Positions 43,968-53,673 of a stretch of 64,000 bases of DNA are shown here, one piece after another (position 1 is the stretch's first letter; the number at the start of each line of letters is the position of its first letter). Both the position numbers and the translations under genes were made by a program. Under the pieces are notes generated by a model, which saw nothing but the letters and a program-made list of their open reading frames with translations, did no database searches and was not told where the DNA came from. Location: NCBI GenBank assembly GCA_027533455.1, contig JAPZUC010000002.1, positions 744,001-808,000 of the forward strand, in the 5' to 3' direction. The DNA comes from Porphyrobacter sp. (GTDB lineage: Bacteria; Pseudomonadota; Alphaproteobacteria; Sphingomonadales; Sphingomonadaceae).

Positions 43968-44531
43968 TCAGTTCGCCTTGCCGACGTAAGCTTGCTCGTA
44001 CACGTCGACGATAATGCGCGTGCCGCTGCCGATGTGCGGCGGCACCATGATGCGCACGCCGTTGTCGAGGATGGCGGGCTTGTAGCTGGAAGAGGCGGTC
44101 TGCCCCTTCACCACGGCGTCGGCTTCGACGATGGTGGCTTCAATCTGCGAGGGAAGTTCGACCGAGATCGGCTTTTCGTCCCACAGCTCAAGGTTCACCT
44201 GCATCCCGTCCTGCAGGAACGGACGGGCATCGCCGAGCAGGTCGCCGGGCAGCGTGATCTGCTCGTAGGTGTCGTTGTCCATGAAGACGAGGTCATCGCC
44301 CTCGGCATAGAGGAACTGGAATTCCTTGGTGTCGAGGCGCACGCGCTCGACCGTGTCGGCGCTGCGGAAGCGGACGTTGGTCTTGCGGCCATCCTGCAGG
44401 TTCTTCATTTCGACCTGCATATAGGCCCCGCCCTTGCCCGGCTGGGTGTGCTGGATCTTGGCAACCTTCCAGATGCCTTTTTCATATTCCAGGATATTGC
44501 CGGGGCGGATATCGACGCCGCTGATCTTCAT
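43968..44531 (-). CDS. efp: Elongation factor P
   Basis: A 187-residue translation factor that relieves stalling at polyproline. Three OB-like domains; the loop TQPGKGGAY has Lys33 at the post-translational modification site, though the modifying genes (epmA/B) are not here. [18 protein letters not shown] opens the protein; the ATG 44531 is preferred over the 36-codon upstream extension. The start is 93 bases from the IMPase; both could be one operon. Confidence 0.97.
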   Translation of the reverse strand: MKISGVDIRPGNILEYEKGIWKVAKIQHTQPGKGGAYMQVEMKNLQDGRKTNVRFRSADTVERVRLDTKEFQFLYAEGDDLVFMDNDTYEQITLPGDLLGDARPFLQDGMQVNLELWDEKPISVELPSQIEATIVEADAVVKGQTASSSYKPAILDNGVRIMVPPHIGSGTRIIVDVYEQAYVGKAN

Positions 44532-44704
44532 GGGCTGTGGGCCTTTATTCGAGATGGAAAGAGCACGAGGGCGAGCGGCCAGAACGGCGCCGCGCCCGAA
44601 ATGATGCGCGCCCATAGCCGAGGCGGCCCCCATCGGCAAGCGGCGGGAAAGACAAGCGCAAAAGGTTTGGCGCTGGCACGCGCAGGCTGGTAGAGCCCGG
44701 AGCC

Positions 44705-45139
44705 ATGAAAACGCGTTACATTGTCCTGCTGGTGATCAGCGCCGCTGCCGCTGCCGCGCTGTTGCCGGCGCGCGGTCAGAGCCAGACCGTGCCCACCAAC
44801 CGTGAAGCCTCGCGCCCGCAGCCTGGCACCGGTGCGGCCTCGGGCGGCGTGCTCGGCATCCTGCGCCACGGCGACTGGGAATGTGCTCTACCCGGCGATG
44901 CGGGCGGCGAGGCCTTCGTGCCACAGCCGGCAGAGGCATTCCGCATCGGCACGGCATCGAGCTATCTCAGTCCGACTGGCGCGGGAATCTACCTGCTGCG
45001 CGGGACCGAGGTGGTCTTCACCCGTGGCCCCAAGCAAAACCAGCGCTTCCGCGTACTGGGCGAGAACACGCTGCAAAAGCTGGAAGCCGACGGTAGCCTG
45101 AGCAAGCTGATCTGCACGCGGGTCTCGAACGGGAACTGA
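44705..45139 (+). CDS. Secreted protein of unknown function
   Basis: A 144-residue protein with an N-terminal signal ([24 protein letters not shown]) and a mature part with [27 protein letters not shown] and [23 protein letters not shown]. The single pair of Cys (DWECAL and LICTRV) could form a disulfide in the periplasm. No known family recognised. Divergent from efp, with a 173-base gap. Confidence 0.7.
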   Translation: MKTRYIVLLVISAAAAAALLPARGQSQTVPTNREASRPQPGTGAASGGVLGILRHGDWECALPGDAGGEAFVPQPAEAFRIGTASSYLSPTGAGIYLLRGTEVVFTRGPKQNQRFRVLGENTLQKLEADGSLSKLICTRVSNGN

Positions 45140-45276
45140 GCAAGGCTCAGTCGGGAAAACACGCGCGGGTTCAGCCCGCAATTTTCAAGTGGCATATACA
45201 TAGCGACATTGGCGCCGACAGCGGTCTTCCCGCAGATCAGACCGCGCCGGCGCCAACACTTCCCGGCTTCTGGGGG

Positions 45277-45786
45277 TCAGAAACGGGAACTCGCCGAAAT
45301 CGTGAGGGCCAGCACCGGTCGGCTGTTCGAATGCACCACCTGTTGCATCCTCGTGGCCTCGATCCGCGCAAGCTGGGTCTTCAGCCGCGCCAGATCATGT
45401 GTGCTGTCAGCGAAGATGATGTTCGCCTGAACGATCTGATCGGTCGGGAGGCCGGATGGCAGCTGTCCCACATCCCCTAGCCCTCGAACGGCCTTCAGGG
45501 CGATACGGCCAACATCGCCGCCACCTGACCGATGGAAGAGACTGGCGTTAACCGGGTACCCTTCCTTATCGATCTGGAAGCGCACCTGCGCGATGCCGCG
45601 CACGTTTTGCCGGGGCGATATGTAGATCCGGTCGAGTTCCCGATCGAGTGCGTGCGAAACGTCAGCCACGAACGCCTGAGCGTTGCGCGACTTCGGTGTC
45701 ACAGTAATCTCTTGGGACGCGAGCGGTAATGCGATGCCAGTCGCAAGCAAAACAGCGGCGATTCCGGAGGCAAGTTTACTTTGCAT
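45277..45786 (-). CDS. TonB C-terminal-like (energy transducer family) protein
   Basis: A 169-residue protein with a signal sequence (MQSKLASGIAAVLLATGIALPLASA-like, to ...LASQ) and a C-terminal TonB-type domain: GIAQVRFQIDKEGYPVNASLFHRSGGGDVGRIALKAVRGL. It lacks the Pro-rich linker of true TonB. ATG 45786 follows AAAGGATG; the frame extends upstream to 45849. Function unknown; it could be a stand-alone periplasmic protein. Confidence 0.7.
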   Translation of the reverse strand: MQSKLASGIAAVLLATGIALPLASQEITVTPKSRNAQAFVADVSHALDRELDRIYISPRQNVRGIAQVRFQIDKEGYPVNASLFHRSGGGDVGRIALKAVRGLGDVGQLPSGLPTDQIVQANIIFADSTHDLARLKTQLARIEATRMQQVVHSNSRPVLALTISASSRF

Positions 45787-46095
45787 GAGATCATCCTTTC
45801 GATACAAAAAGATGATCGGCCGACGAGAGTACCGCGTGCCGTGCGACACTTATCTGCTCCGCGATAACGGTCACTGGTCGATCCGGGCAACGAACGCCTG
45901 CGGGCACATGCGAAGTCCAACACTATTGGTTACGCTTACCATGCGGAGTGTCAACGGTATTCAGGAAACACGTTGTTCTTGCTTCGAACTCTCACGAACG
46001 CCTGCCGTGCGCGTTGTGAAAATGAAACGCTGTGTGGTTTGAATGTGACTTTGATCTGATATTTTGTTTTAGCCGCGGGGCGACTCGCGTGTAAG
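45787..46095. other. 309-base gap, no gene recognised
   Basis: No convincing ORF, tRNA or terminator. It is noticeably more AT-rich than the flanks, in particular towards 46020-46080 (GTGACTTTGATCTGATATTTT). It would hold the promoter of the leftward TonB-like gene. A short inverted repeat, GATCATC and GATGATC around 45790-45815, is close to that gene's start. Confidence 0.5.
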
Positions 46096-46737
46096 TTACC
46101 CCCGCATCACCTTGGCAAATGCCTCGATCGCGGCGACCTCGTCCCCGCCCCACACGGCGTGGCTCACCGCGATGAAATCCGCGCCAGCATCAATCAACGG
46201 TTTGCAGTTTTCCGGCGTGATGCCGCCGATGGCGACGCAGGGGATCTCGAAGATCTGGCTCCACCATTGCAGCAACTCGAGATCGGGCACCTCGGCGTCC
46301 GGCCCCTTATTCTTGGTGGTCGAGGGGAAGAAGGCTCCGAAGGCGACATAGTCCGCGCCAGCCTCGCCCGCTTCCATCGCCATGTGGCGGCTGGCGTGGC
46401 AGGTGACGCCGATCTGCGCCTCGCGGCCCAGTTCTTCGCGGGCTTCGCGGGGCGAGCCGTCGTCCTGTCCCAGATGCACGCCGTCCGCCTTCAACCGCTT
46501 GGCGAGCGCCACTGAATCGTTGACGATGAAGGCGACATCATGCGCCGCACAGATCGCCTGAAGCGGCTCTGCCAGCGCGGCGGCCTCGTGGCTGTCGACG
46601 CCCTTCACCCGGAACTGGAAGGCGGTGACAAGATCTCCATGCCGCCGCGCACCGGCAGCCAGCGCGCGTTCGAGCCGCTGGGGAAAGTCGCCGCCGACGT
46701 CGAGGGGGGAGATGAGATAGAGCTGGGTCTGGGTCAT
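46096..46737 (-). CDS. thiE: Thiamine phosphate synthase
   Basis: A 213-residue TIM-barrel enzyme joining the pyrimidine and thiazole halves of thiamine. The motifs QFRVKG (phosphate site), FIVNDSVALAKRLKADGVHLGQDD, ADYVAFGAFFPSTTK (GxxFPTxTK-like) and CVAIGGITPENC are typical. GGAAGG lies before the ATG. It is a solitary thi gene here; I did not see a TPP riboswitch upstream. Confidence 0.92.
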   Translation of the reverse strand: MTQTQLYLISPLDVGGDFPQRLERALAAGARRHGDLVTAFQFRVKGVDSHEAAALAEPLQAICAAHDVAFIVNDSVALAKRLKADGVHLGQDDGSPREAREELGREAQIGVTCHASRHMAMEAGEAGADYVAFGAFFPSTTKNKGPDAEVPDLELLQWWSQIFEIPCVAIGGITPENCKPLIDAGADFIAVSHAVWGGDEVAAIEAFAKVMRG

Positions 46738-46818
46738 GGGGCCTTCCGCTAATCGCTGGCGGCGTGTCTGTCACCTGTTCAGGCGGCACTCAGGCTGGCA
46801 GGCGCTAATACTGCGGTC

Positions 46819-47226
46819 ATGACCAAGCTGCTGCGCCCCCTCGCCCCTGCCCTCCTCTTCGCTCTTCTTCCGGCCTGCGCGGTGATCCCCGACGCGCCGC
46901 GCCCCGAAGTTGCCGCGCTGCCGATGGGCACACCTGTTGCCCTCGGACAGGCGGTCACGGTAGGCACTGTCGTTGCCACACCGATGGCGGTGGTCGAGGA
47001 CAGCCGCTGCCCGATCAACGCGCGCTGCGTCTGGGCCGGACGGCTGGTGGTGACGACCCGCATCGACGGCGCCGGCTGGCGCGACACGGCAGACCTGACC
47101 TTGGGCGAACCGTGGAGCACCCGCGGGTCAGTGATCGCGCTGACGTCCGGCAACCCCGCGCCCGAAATAGGCGAAGGCAAGGAAATCACGAAGGACGCCT
47201 ACCGCTTCACTTATGAAATGAAGTGA
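46819..47226 (+). CDS. Putative lipoprotein
   Basis: A 135-residue protein with a lipobox LLPAC (Cys20) after a short signal. The mature part has EDSRCPINARCVWAGRLVVTTRIDG, a Cys pair pattern common in small periplasmic proteins. Expressed divergently from thiE across 81 bases. Function not known. Confidence 0.7.
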   Translation: MTKLLRPLAPALLFALLPACAVIPDAPRPEVAALPMGTPVALGQAVTVGTVVATPMAVVEDSRCPINARCVWAGRLVVTTRIDGAGWRDTADLTLGEPWSTRGSVIALTSGNPAPEIGEGKEITKDAYRFTYEMK

Positions 47227-47249
47227 GCGGCGACGCGCGCTGAGGCGTG

Positions 47250-48134
47250 TCAGATGCTCGCGCTGGCGATCTGGTCGATCGCCTTGCCGAGCACCGCGTT
47301 GAATTCCGCGTCGGTCTGGCCCTTGCGCAGGTCCTGCAGCAGCCCTCGGCTGAAGCTGGCGATCATGCCGGGGTTCTTGGCGAGGCGCGCGCAGGCATCG
47401 TCGGTCGAGAACCCGCCCGACAGCGCGACCACGCGCAGCACCTTGGGGTGCTCTGTCAGCGGGGTGTAGAGGCCGGGCGTTGCCGGGATCGAGAGCTTGA
47501 GCATGACTTGCTGGCCCTCGGGCAGCGCGTCGAGCTGCTTGAGGATTTCCGCGAGCAGGATCGCCTCGCCCTCTACGCGGTCGGCGGCCATGATGTCATA
47601 TTCGGGCTCGATGATCGGCATGAGGCCGGCGGCGATGATCTGCGCGCCCACCTCGAACTGCTGGGCGACCACGGCGGCGATGCCGGCTCCGTTGGCGCTT
47701 TTGATGACCGAGCGCATCTTGGTGCCGAACATCCCGGCTGCGACCGACTTTGCCAGCAGCACCTCAAGCTTGACCATCGGCTTCATCAACTGGACGCCAT
47801 CAGTCTCATCCGCCAGGCCCTCGTCGACCTTGATGAAGGGGACGATCCCGCGCGCCTTCAGCGCATCGCCCGTAGTTTTGCCATCCACATGGCCGTCCAT
47901 CGTCCGCTCGAACAGGATTGCGCCGATCACCTTGCCGCTGGAGAAGCACGGCGCGGTAATCACGCGGGCGCGCATCGCGTGGATCTGGGCAAACATTTCC
48001 TCGTCACCCGACCATTCGCTGTCCTCGACACCGTAGCCCCGCAGCGCCTTGGGGGTCGAGCCACCCGATTGGTCGAGCGCGGCGATGAACCCCTGTCCGG
48101 TGGCGATGCGGGTCGTCATTTCGAGGGTGTTCAT
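47250..48134 (-). CDS. fba: Fructose-bisphosphate aldolase class I
   Basis: A 294-residue Schiff-base aldolase of the bacterial class I type. GFIAALDQSGGSTPKAL opens the barrel; FIKVDEGL, VMLKLSIP (Schiff-base Lys) and VALSGGFSTDDAC are conserved. It cleaves fructose-1,6-bisphosphate in glycolysis or forms it in gluconeogenesis. Two TATGCATA palindromes lie about 50 bases before the ATG. It is downstream of the tkt-gap-pgk operon in the same direction. Confidence 0.92.
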   Translation of the reverse strand: MNTLEMTTRIATGQGFIAALDQSGGSTPKALRGYGVEDSEWSGDEEMFAQIHAMRARVITAPCFSSGKVIGAILFERTMDGHVDGKTTGDALKARGIVPFIKVDEGLADETDGVQLMKPMVKLEVLLAKSVAAGMFGTKMRSVIKSANGAGIAAVVAQQFEVGAQIIAAGLMPIIEPEYDIMAADRVEGEAILLAEILKQLDALPEGQQVMLKLSIPATPGLYTPLTEHPKVLRVVALSGGFSTDDACARLAKNPGMIASFSRGLLQDLRKGQTDAEFNAVLGKAIDQIASASI

Positions 48135-48185
48135 GACTGGCTGTCTCCGGTGCTAATTAGGTCTGGCTGGCGCCCGCTTGCCATC

Positions 48186-48203
48186 TATGCATACCTATGC
48201 ATA
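48186..48203. repeat. Tandem TATGCATA palindromes upstream of fba
   Basis: TATGCATA (48186-48193) and TATGCATA (48196-48203), separated by two bases, so the centres are 10 bases apart (one helical turn). Each copy is itself a palindrome. A candidate binding site for a regulator of fba. Confidence 0.5.
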
Positions 48204-48269
48204 GGCCGTTGAAAGGGCCCTTAGCGAGGCCAAGCCAGTGCTGCAACCGCGAAGGATAGTGCGCTCGGA

Positions 48270-48722
48270 TCAACGCCGCGCAAGACGCCGGATGATCCCG
48301 GTGAAACTGAGCGCGGGCTTCCCGTCCCCGGTCACAAGGCCGCGCACGAAGATTGTCTTGCCGCCCCCGCGCGTGACCTCGCCCCGCGCCTCGACCAAAG
48401 CGCCCACCTGAATCGCGCCGAGGAAATCGCCTGCAAGGTTGAGCGTCACCGCATGGTCGCCCTTCAACTCATCGGTGGCGATGGCGAACAGCGCGAAATC
48501 GGCAAAGGTCAACATGCAACCGCCATGCATGAAGCCGCCGCCGTTCATGTGGCGGGCCTCGGCGCGGAAGGCACTGACGTAGGAACCGTCATCTTCGCGG
48601 CGGTGATAGAACGGGCCCGAGCGGGTCTCGTAAGGATCGCCCTGCCAGTATTGCCACCCGGCAAACTCGCCGTCTTCCATGGTGGTCAACTGGCCGAAGC
48701 TCTGTTCGTTGGCGTCGCTCAT
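48270..48722 (-). CDS. PaaI-type hotdog thioesterase
   Basis: A 150-residue hotdog-fold acyl-CoA thioesterase-like protein. Conserved HMNGGGFMHGGCMLTFADFALFAIA gives the active-site Asp and helix; LNLAGDFLGAIQVGALVEARGEVTRGG follows. The frame has 4 extra upstream codons overlapping the next gene; ATG 48722 is preferred. Substrate unknown. Two bases after the stop of the NTF2-like gene. Confidence 0.82.
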   Translation of the reverse strand: MSDANEQSFGQLTTMEDGEFAGWQYWQGDPYETRSGPFYHRREDDGSYVSAFRAEARHMNGGGFMHGGCMLTFADFALFAIATDELKGDHAVTLNLAGDFLGAIQVGALVEARGEVTRGGGKTIFVRGLVTGDGKPALSFTGIIRRLARR

Positions 48723-48724
48723 GT

Positions 48725-49150
48725 TCACTTCCACAATTGCAGGCGGCTGACAGCCGCGGCGATGCTGTCATCCCCGTCGAGCCGCGCGAGGCTGCATTCG
48801 GCCAGCTTGTATCCGCCGATCGCGCCCTTGCGCCAAAGCTGGGTGACGAGGAAACCGCCTGACCACGTCTTCGGCCCAAAACCGAGCTCAAGCTCCGCCC
48901 CGGCGACGAACCACGCAGCCTTGCCGTGCGTTCGCACCACGACTTCGCGGAAGGTAAAGCGCGAGCAGGCAAAACCCCGCTCGACGCCCGCGAGAAAGCT
49001 TGGACGGTCAAGCAGTTGCGGCGGTGTGCTACCGACCACCATCATGAAATCGCGCGCGACGATTTTCTTCATCGCCTTGGCATCGCCCGCCACCCACGCC
49101 CGCATGGCTGTGAGCGCAAGCGCCTCGATCTCGGCTTCCGTCTTGGCCAT
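48725..49150 (-). CDS. NTF2-like/DUF4440-family protein
   Basis: A 141-residue protein with an SnoaL/NTF2-like cone fold: TAMRAWVAGDAKAMKKIVARDFMMVVGSTPPQLLDRPSFLAGV, and SRFTFREVVVRTHGKAAWFVAGAELEL. Enzymes and ligand binders share the fold, so function is open. The ATG (49150) is 2 bases after the pgk stop, so it is cotranscribed with pgk. A longer frame to 49402 is shadow inside pgk. Confidence 0.75.
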   Translation of the reverse strand: MAKTEAEIEALALTAMRAWVAGDAKAMKKIVARDFMMVVGSTPPQLLDRPSFLAGVERGFACSRFTFREVVVRTHGKAAWFVAGAELELGFGPKTWSGGFLVTQLWRKGAIGGYKLAECSLARLDGDDSIAAAVSRLQLWK

Positions 49151-49152
49151 GA

Positions 49153-50355
49153 TCAGCCTTCGAGCGCGGCGACGCCGGGCAGGACCCGTCCTTCCATCCA
49201 TTCGAGGAAGGCGCCGCCAGCTGTTGAAATATATGTGAAATCTTCCGATGCGCCGGCCTGTGCCAGTGCGGCGACCGTGTCTCCGCCGCCCGCTACGCTG
49301 ATCAGCGAACCTTCCAGCGTGAGCGCCGCAGCCGTGCGCGCCAGCGCAACGGTGCCGGCATCGAACGGCTCTGTCTCGAAGGCGCCCAGCGGCCCGTTCC
49401 ACACCAGCGTGCGGCAGGTCTTGAGCACATCCGCCAGCGCTTCGACCGCCTGCGGCCCGAGGTCGAGAATCATCTCGTCTTCGGCGACCTCATGGACGTT
49501 GCAGACCCGCAGGGAAGCGGGGTTAGCAGCGAATTCCTTCGCCACGACGACGTCATAAGGCAGGTGCACGGTGCACCCTTTGGCATCGGCCTCGTCCATG
49601 ATCAGGGCGACGGTTGGAGCGAGGTCGTGCTCGCACAGGCTCTTGCCGACATTCACCCCGCGCGCGGCCAGGAAGGTGTTGGCCATGCCCCCGCCGATGA
49701 TCAAGTGCTGCACCTTACCCACCAGATGCTCGAGCACGGCAAGCTTGGTTGAAACCTTGGCTCCGCCGACCACGGCTGCCACTGGCGTTTCCGGTGCATC
49801 AAGCGCTGCGTCCAATGCCTTCAGCTCGGCTTCCATCGAGCGGCCCGCATAGGCCGGCAGGAAATGGGCAAGGCCTTCGGTGGTCGCGTGGGCGCGGTGC
49901 GCCGCGCTGAAGGCGTCGTTGACGTAGAGCGTGCCGTGGGCAGCGATCGCCTTGGCGAGTTCGGGGTCGTTCGCTTCCTCGCCCGGCCAGAAGCGCGTGT
50001 TGTCGAGCAGGCCGATCTCGCCAGCGCGCAGGATGGTCTCCACCGCCTGTGCCACCACGGGGCCGGCGATCTCGGGGATGAACATGATCTCCTTGCCGAT
50101 CACCTTCTCGACATCGCCGATCACCATGCTGGTCGAGAGGACCGAGGACCGCGCGCCGCCCGGGCGGCCGAAGTGCGCCAGCAGCAGAACCTTGGCGCCG
50201 CGACCTGAAAGTTCGAGAATGGTGGGCTTCACCGCTTCCACCCGCGTGACATCAGTCGCCGAGCCGTCCTTCATCGGAAGGTTGAGGTCCACGCGCACCA
50301 GCGCGACTTCGCCGGTCAGGTCAGCGGGGAGATCATCAAGGGTCTTGAAGCTCAT
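49153..50355 (-). CDS. pgk: Phosphoglycerate kinase
   Basis: A 400-residue enzyme transferring phosphate between 1,3-bisphosphoglycerate and ADP. N-domain [12 protein letters not shown] and [12 protein letters not shown]-domain [16 protein letters not shown] and [11 protein letters not shown] nucleotide-binding motifs are intact. Third gene of the leftward tkt-gap-pgk set, with a 12-bp inverted repeat in the 94-base gap before it. Confidence 0.97.
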   Translation of the reverse strand: MSFKTLDDLPADLTGEVALVRVDLNLPMKDGSATDVTRVEAVKPTILELSGRGAKVLLLAHFGRPGGARSSVLSTSMVIGDVEKVIGKEIMFIPEIAGPVVAQAVETILRAGEIGLLDNTRFWPGEEANDPELAKAIAAHGTLYVNDAFSAAHRAHATTEGLAHFLPAYAGRSMEAELKALDAALDAPETPVAAVVGGAKVSTKLAVLEHLVGKVQHLIIGGGMANTFLAARGVNVGKSLCEHDLAPTVALIMDEADAKGCTVHLPYDVVVAKEFAANPASLRVCNVHEVAEDEMILDLGPQAVEALADVLKTCRTLVWNGPLGAFETEPFDAGTVALARTAAALTLEGSLISVAGGGDTVAALAQAGASEDFTYISTAGGAFLEWMEGRVLPGVAALEG

Positions 50356-50393
50356 AGGGCCAAATCATCCGTTCGGTTCGCGCGCAGTCTAGA

Positions 50394-50437
50394 ACCGTTC
50401 GTGTCGAACCGTGTCTCGACAGCGCGCGACACGAACG
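50394..50437. repeat. Inverted repeat between gap and pgk
   Basis: CCGTTCGTGTCG (50394-50405) and CGACACGAACGG (50426-50437) are exact inverted repeats. A second pairing, TGTCGA (50401-50406) with TCGACA (50415-50420), uses part of the same bases, so two alternative hairpins are possible in the gap-pgk mRNA. It resembles palindromic repeats common in Sphingomonadales intergenic regions (from memory, not searched). Confidence 0.65.
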
Positions 50438-50449
50438 GAAGTTTGGGTT

Positions 50450-51457
50450 TCAGAGGAACTTCGCCACTACGCCTGCGGTGTCGATCATCCGGTTGGAGAA
50501 GCCCCACTCGTTGTCGTACCAGCTGACGACGCGGGCAAGCTTGCCTTCCATCACCGAGGTTTCGAGGCTGTCGACCGTCGAGGATGCGGGATAGTGGTTG
50601 AAGTCCGAGCTGACGAGCGGCTGGTCGGTGTAATCGAGCACGCCATTCATCGCGCCTTCGGCGGCGGCCTTGAGTGCGGCGTTGATCTCGTCGGCGGTCG
50701 TCTCGCGCGAAGGCACGAACACAAGGTCGACCATCGAGACGTTCGGGGTCGGCACGCGCACCGACGAGCCATCGAGCTTGCCCTTGAGTTCGGGCAGGAC
50801 GAGGCCGACTGCGCGGGCAGCGCCGGTCGTGGTCGGGATCATGTTCTGCGCACCAGCGCGGGCGCGGCGCAGATCGGGGTGGATCTGGTCGAGCATGCGC
50901 TGGTCGTTGGTGTAGGAGTGGATTGTGGTCATGAAGCCGCGCTCGATGCCAATCACGTCGTTCAGGACCTTGGCCACCGGCGCGAGGCAGTTGGTGGTGC
51001 AGCTGGCATTCGAGATGATAACATCTTCGGCCGTGAGCGTCTCGTGGTTGACGCCGAAGACGATGGTCTTGGACACGCCGGTCGCGGGCGCCGAGATGAT
51101 CACGCGCTTGGCCCCTGCTGCAAGGTGCGGGCGGCTGGCTTCGTCCGACTGGAAGAAGCCGGTGCATTCGAGGACGATATCGATGCCCATCGCGGCGTGC
51201 GGCAGATTGGCGGGATCGCGCTCCTTGGTCACCGCGATGCGCTTGCCGTTGACGATGATCGCATCGCTATCGGCGCTCACGTCGCCGTTGAAGCGGCCGT
51301 GGACCGAATCATGCGCGAACAGCAGCGCGTTGGCCTTCGCGTCGGCCAGATCGTTGATCGCGACCAGATCGAGATCGTGATCCGTGCGCTCGAGAATGGC
51401 GCGGGCGACGAGGCGGCCGATGCGGCCGAAACCGTTGATGGCAACTTTGGTGGCCAT
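50450..51457 (-). CDS. gap: Glyceraldehyde-3-phosphate dehydrogenase
   Basis: A 335-residue NAD(P)-dependent enzyme. NGFGRIGRLVARAI opens the Rossmann fold, and the catalytic Cys is in SNASCTTNCLAPVAKVL; later motifs are RVPTPNVSMVDLVF and WYDNEWGFSNRM. Located 15 bases after tkt, so they are cotranscribed. Works in glycolysis and gluconeogenesis with pgk and fba nearby. Confidence 0.97.
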   Translation of the reverse strand: MATKVAINGFGRIGRLVARAILERTDHDLDLVAINDLADAKANALLFAHDSVHGRFNGDVSADSDAIIVNGKRIAVTKERDPANLPHAAMGIDIVLECTGFFQSDEASRPHLAAGAKRVIISAPATGVSKTIVFGVNHETLTAEDVIISNASCTTNCLAPVAKVLNDVIGIERGFMTTIHSYTNDQRMLDQIHPDLRRARAGAQNMIPTTTGAARAVGLVLPELKGKLDGSSVRVPTPNVSMVDLVFVPSRETTADEINAALKAAAEGAMNGVLDYTDQPLVSSDFNHYPASSTVDSLETSVMEGKLARVVSWYDNEWGFSNRMIDTAGVVAKFL

Positions 51458-51472
51458 GAGAGGTACTCCTGC

Positions 51473-53470
51473 TTAGTTCTTGATCTTGCTCAGGATTTGC
51501 GGAACAATCTTGTCCGCGGTGAAACCGAAATGGGCAAACAGGTCTTCCGCCGGAGCCGAAGCGCCGAAGGTGTCGAGACCGATGTTGATGCCCGAGCGGC
51601 CGGTGTAGCGTTCCCAGCCCAGGGTCGAGCCTGCCTCGATCGATACGACTAGCGCGTCGGTGGGCATTACATCGGCCTTATAGCTATCGGTCTGAGCGTC
51701 GAACAGTTCCATACAGGGCATCGAGACGACGTCCGCGCCGATCCCCTGAGCCTCGAGCGCAGCGGCGCATTCCACCGCCAGCGCCACTTCCGAACCGGTC
51801 GCGACCAGCACCACCTTGCGCGCGGCAATCGCGGAGCGCAGGCGATAGCCGCCCAGCGCACAGCGGTTTGCGGCCTGCGTCCACGCCTCGTCCCCCTCCC
51901 CGCGCAGTTGCGGCAGGTTCTGGCGCGTCAACGCCAGCACCGAAGCGGTCTCGGGCGTCGAAAGCGCCTGCGCCCAGCACTCGGCGGTCTCGATCGCATC
52001 GCAGGGGCGATAGACATTGAGGTTCGGGATCAGACGCAGGCTCATGACCTGTTCGACCGGCTGGTGGGTCGGGCCGTCTTCTCCAAGGCCGATGGAGTCA
52101 TGGGTCAGCACATAGACCACGCCGATCTGCTGGAGCGCCGAGAGACGGATCGCGTTGCGGCAATAGTCGGAGAAGATCAGGAAGGTGCCGCCGTAAGGCA
52201 CGATCCCGCCATGCAGCATCATCCCGTTCATCGCCGCAGCCATGCCGAATTCGCGGATGCCGTAATAGACATAGCGGCCTGCGTAATCCTCGGCGGTCAT
52301 GGGCAGGGTCGACGGGGTTTTGGTGTTGTTCGATCCGGTCAGGTCGGCCGAACCGCCCACCAGCTGCGGGATCGCAGCGGTCAGCGGGCCGAGTGCAATT
52401 TCAGAGGCCTTGCGGGTCGCGATCTTCTGCGGCGCGGCGGCAAGGCCGCGGATGTGGCCTTCGATTGCCGCAGGGACGAGGTCGGTAATCAGCGTCATCT
52501 GGGCGAGGAACGCGTCCCTTTTGTCCGAAGCCTCGAGCCGCCCGGCCCAGGCGCCGTGCGCGCTGCGGCCCGGCTCACCCGCCATGCGCCAGTCAGCGAG
52601 AATTTCGGACGGCACCACGAAAGGCTCGTGCGACCAGCCCAGCGTCTCGCGCGCGGCGGCCACTTCGGCTGCGCCAAGCGCCGCGCCGTGGACGCCGCTG
52701 GTGCCCTGCTTGTTGGGCGCACCCTTGCCGATCAGCGTGCGACAAGCGATCAGCGACGGGCGCGGATCGGCCTTCGCTTCGGACAGTGCGCGGTCGATAT
52801 CGGCAAAGTCATGCCCGTCGCACTCGGCAACGTGCCAACCAGTGGCGATATAGCGTGCCTTGATGTCTTCGGACGAGGACAGGTCGGTCGCCCCGTCGAT
52901 GGTGATGCGGTTGTCGTCCCACAGCACGTTGAGGCGGCCCAGCTTGAGGTGCCCGGCAAGCCCGATCGCTTCGTGGTTGATGCCTTCCATCAGGCAGCCG
53001 TCGCCCGCGACAACCCAGGTGCGGTGATCGACGAGGTCATCGCCATAGATCGCGTTCAGATGCCGCTCGGCCATTGCCATGCCGACCGCCATCGCGAGAC
53101 CCTGCCCCAGGGGGCCGGTGGTGCATTCCACCCCGTCGAGCAGGAAGTTCTCGGGGTGGCCCGCGCACGGGCTCCCTAGCTTCCGGAAATTGCGGATGTC
53201 GTCGATCGTCGGCGCCGCATAACCGGTGAGGTAAAGCAGGCTGTAGATCAGCATCGAGCCGTGACCGGCGGAAAGCACGAAGCGGTCACGATCGGCCCAG
53301 TCGGGCGCGGTGGGATCAAACTTCAGATGCCGTGTGAACAGCACCGCCGCCGCATCGGCCATGCCCATCGGCATCCCGGGGTGCCCCGAATTGGCGGCCT
53401 CGACCGCGTCCATCGAGAGGGCGCGGATGGCGTTCGCCATCGGCTGAAGACGGGCGGCATCGAGGTTCAT
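51473..53470 (-). CDS. tkt: Transketolase
   Basis: A 665-residue ThDP enzyme of the pentose phosphate pathway. MANAIRALSMDAVEAANSGHPGMPMG is the N-terminal signature, GDGCLMEGINHEAIGLAGHLKL the ThDP site, and GLGEDGPTHQPVEQVMSLRLIPN the pyrimidine domain. ATG 53470 (MNLDAARLQ) follows GGAG by 12 bases; a GTG at 53476 is closer. Head of the operon with gap and pgk. A divergent pair with the coiled-coil/zapA genes. Confidence 0.95.
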   Translation of the reverse strand: MNLDAARLQPMANAIRALSMDAVEAANSGHPGMPMGMADAAAVLFTRHLKFDPTAPDWADRDRFVLSAGHGSMLIYSLLYLTGYAAPTIDDIRNFRKLGSPCAGHPENFLLDGVECTTGPLGQGLAMAVGMAMAERHLNAIYGDDLVDHRTWVVAGDGCLMEGINHEAIGLAGHLKLGRLNVLWDDNRITIDGATDLSSSEDIKARYIATGWHVAECDGHDFADIDRALSEAKADPRPSLIACRTLIGKGAPNKQGTSGVHGAALGAAEVAAARETLGWSHEPFVVPSEILADWRMAGEPGRSAHGAWAGRLEASDKRDAFLAQMTLITDLVPAAIEGHIRGLAAAPQKIATRKASEIALGPLTAAIPQLVGGSADLTGSNNTKTPSTLPMTAEDYAGRYVYYGIREFGMAAAMNGMMLHGGIVPYGGTFLIFSDYCRNAIRLSALQQIGVVYVLTHDSIGLGEDGPTHQPVEQVMSLRLIPNLNVYRPCDAIETAECWAQALSTPETASVLALTRQNLPQLRGEGDEAWTQAANRCALGGYRLRSAIAARKVVLVATGSEVALAVECAAALEAQGIGADVVSMPCMELFDAQTDSYKADVMPTDALVVSIEAGSTLGWERYTGRSGINIGLDTFGASAPAEDLFAHFGFTADKIVPQILSKIKN

Positions 53471-53673
53471 CGGCACGCTATTCTCCTGCGGGAGGCGCCC
53501 CGCGCACATTCGCGCGATTCGACCCCGGTTCCGGTCGCGCGTGCCATTGCCGAGGGGACGGGGGAGGTCAACCTTGCGCGCACAGATCATCATGCGGCGG
53601 CTGGTCGCGCACTTATCAACAGCCCACCGCAAAGCTTTGCGCCTGCGTGGTTCTCTTGGTATCTGTAGCAATT

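Noticed and set aside
51908..53179. 423-residue ORF antisense to tkt
   Set aside because: Shadow frame; transketolase on the minus strand is fully conserved.
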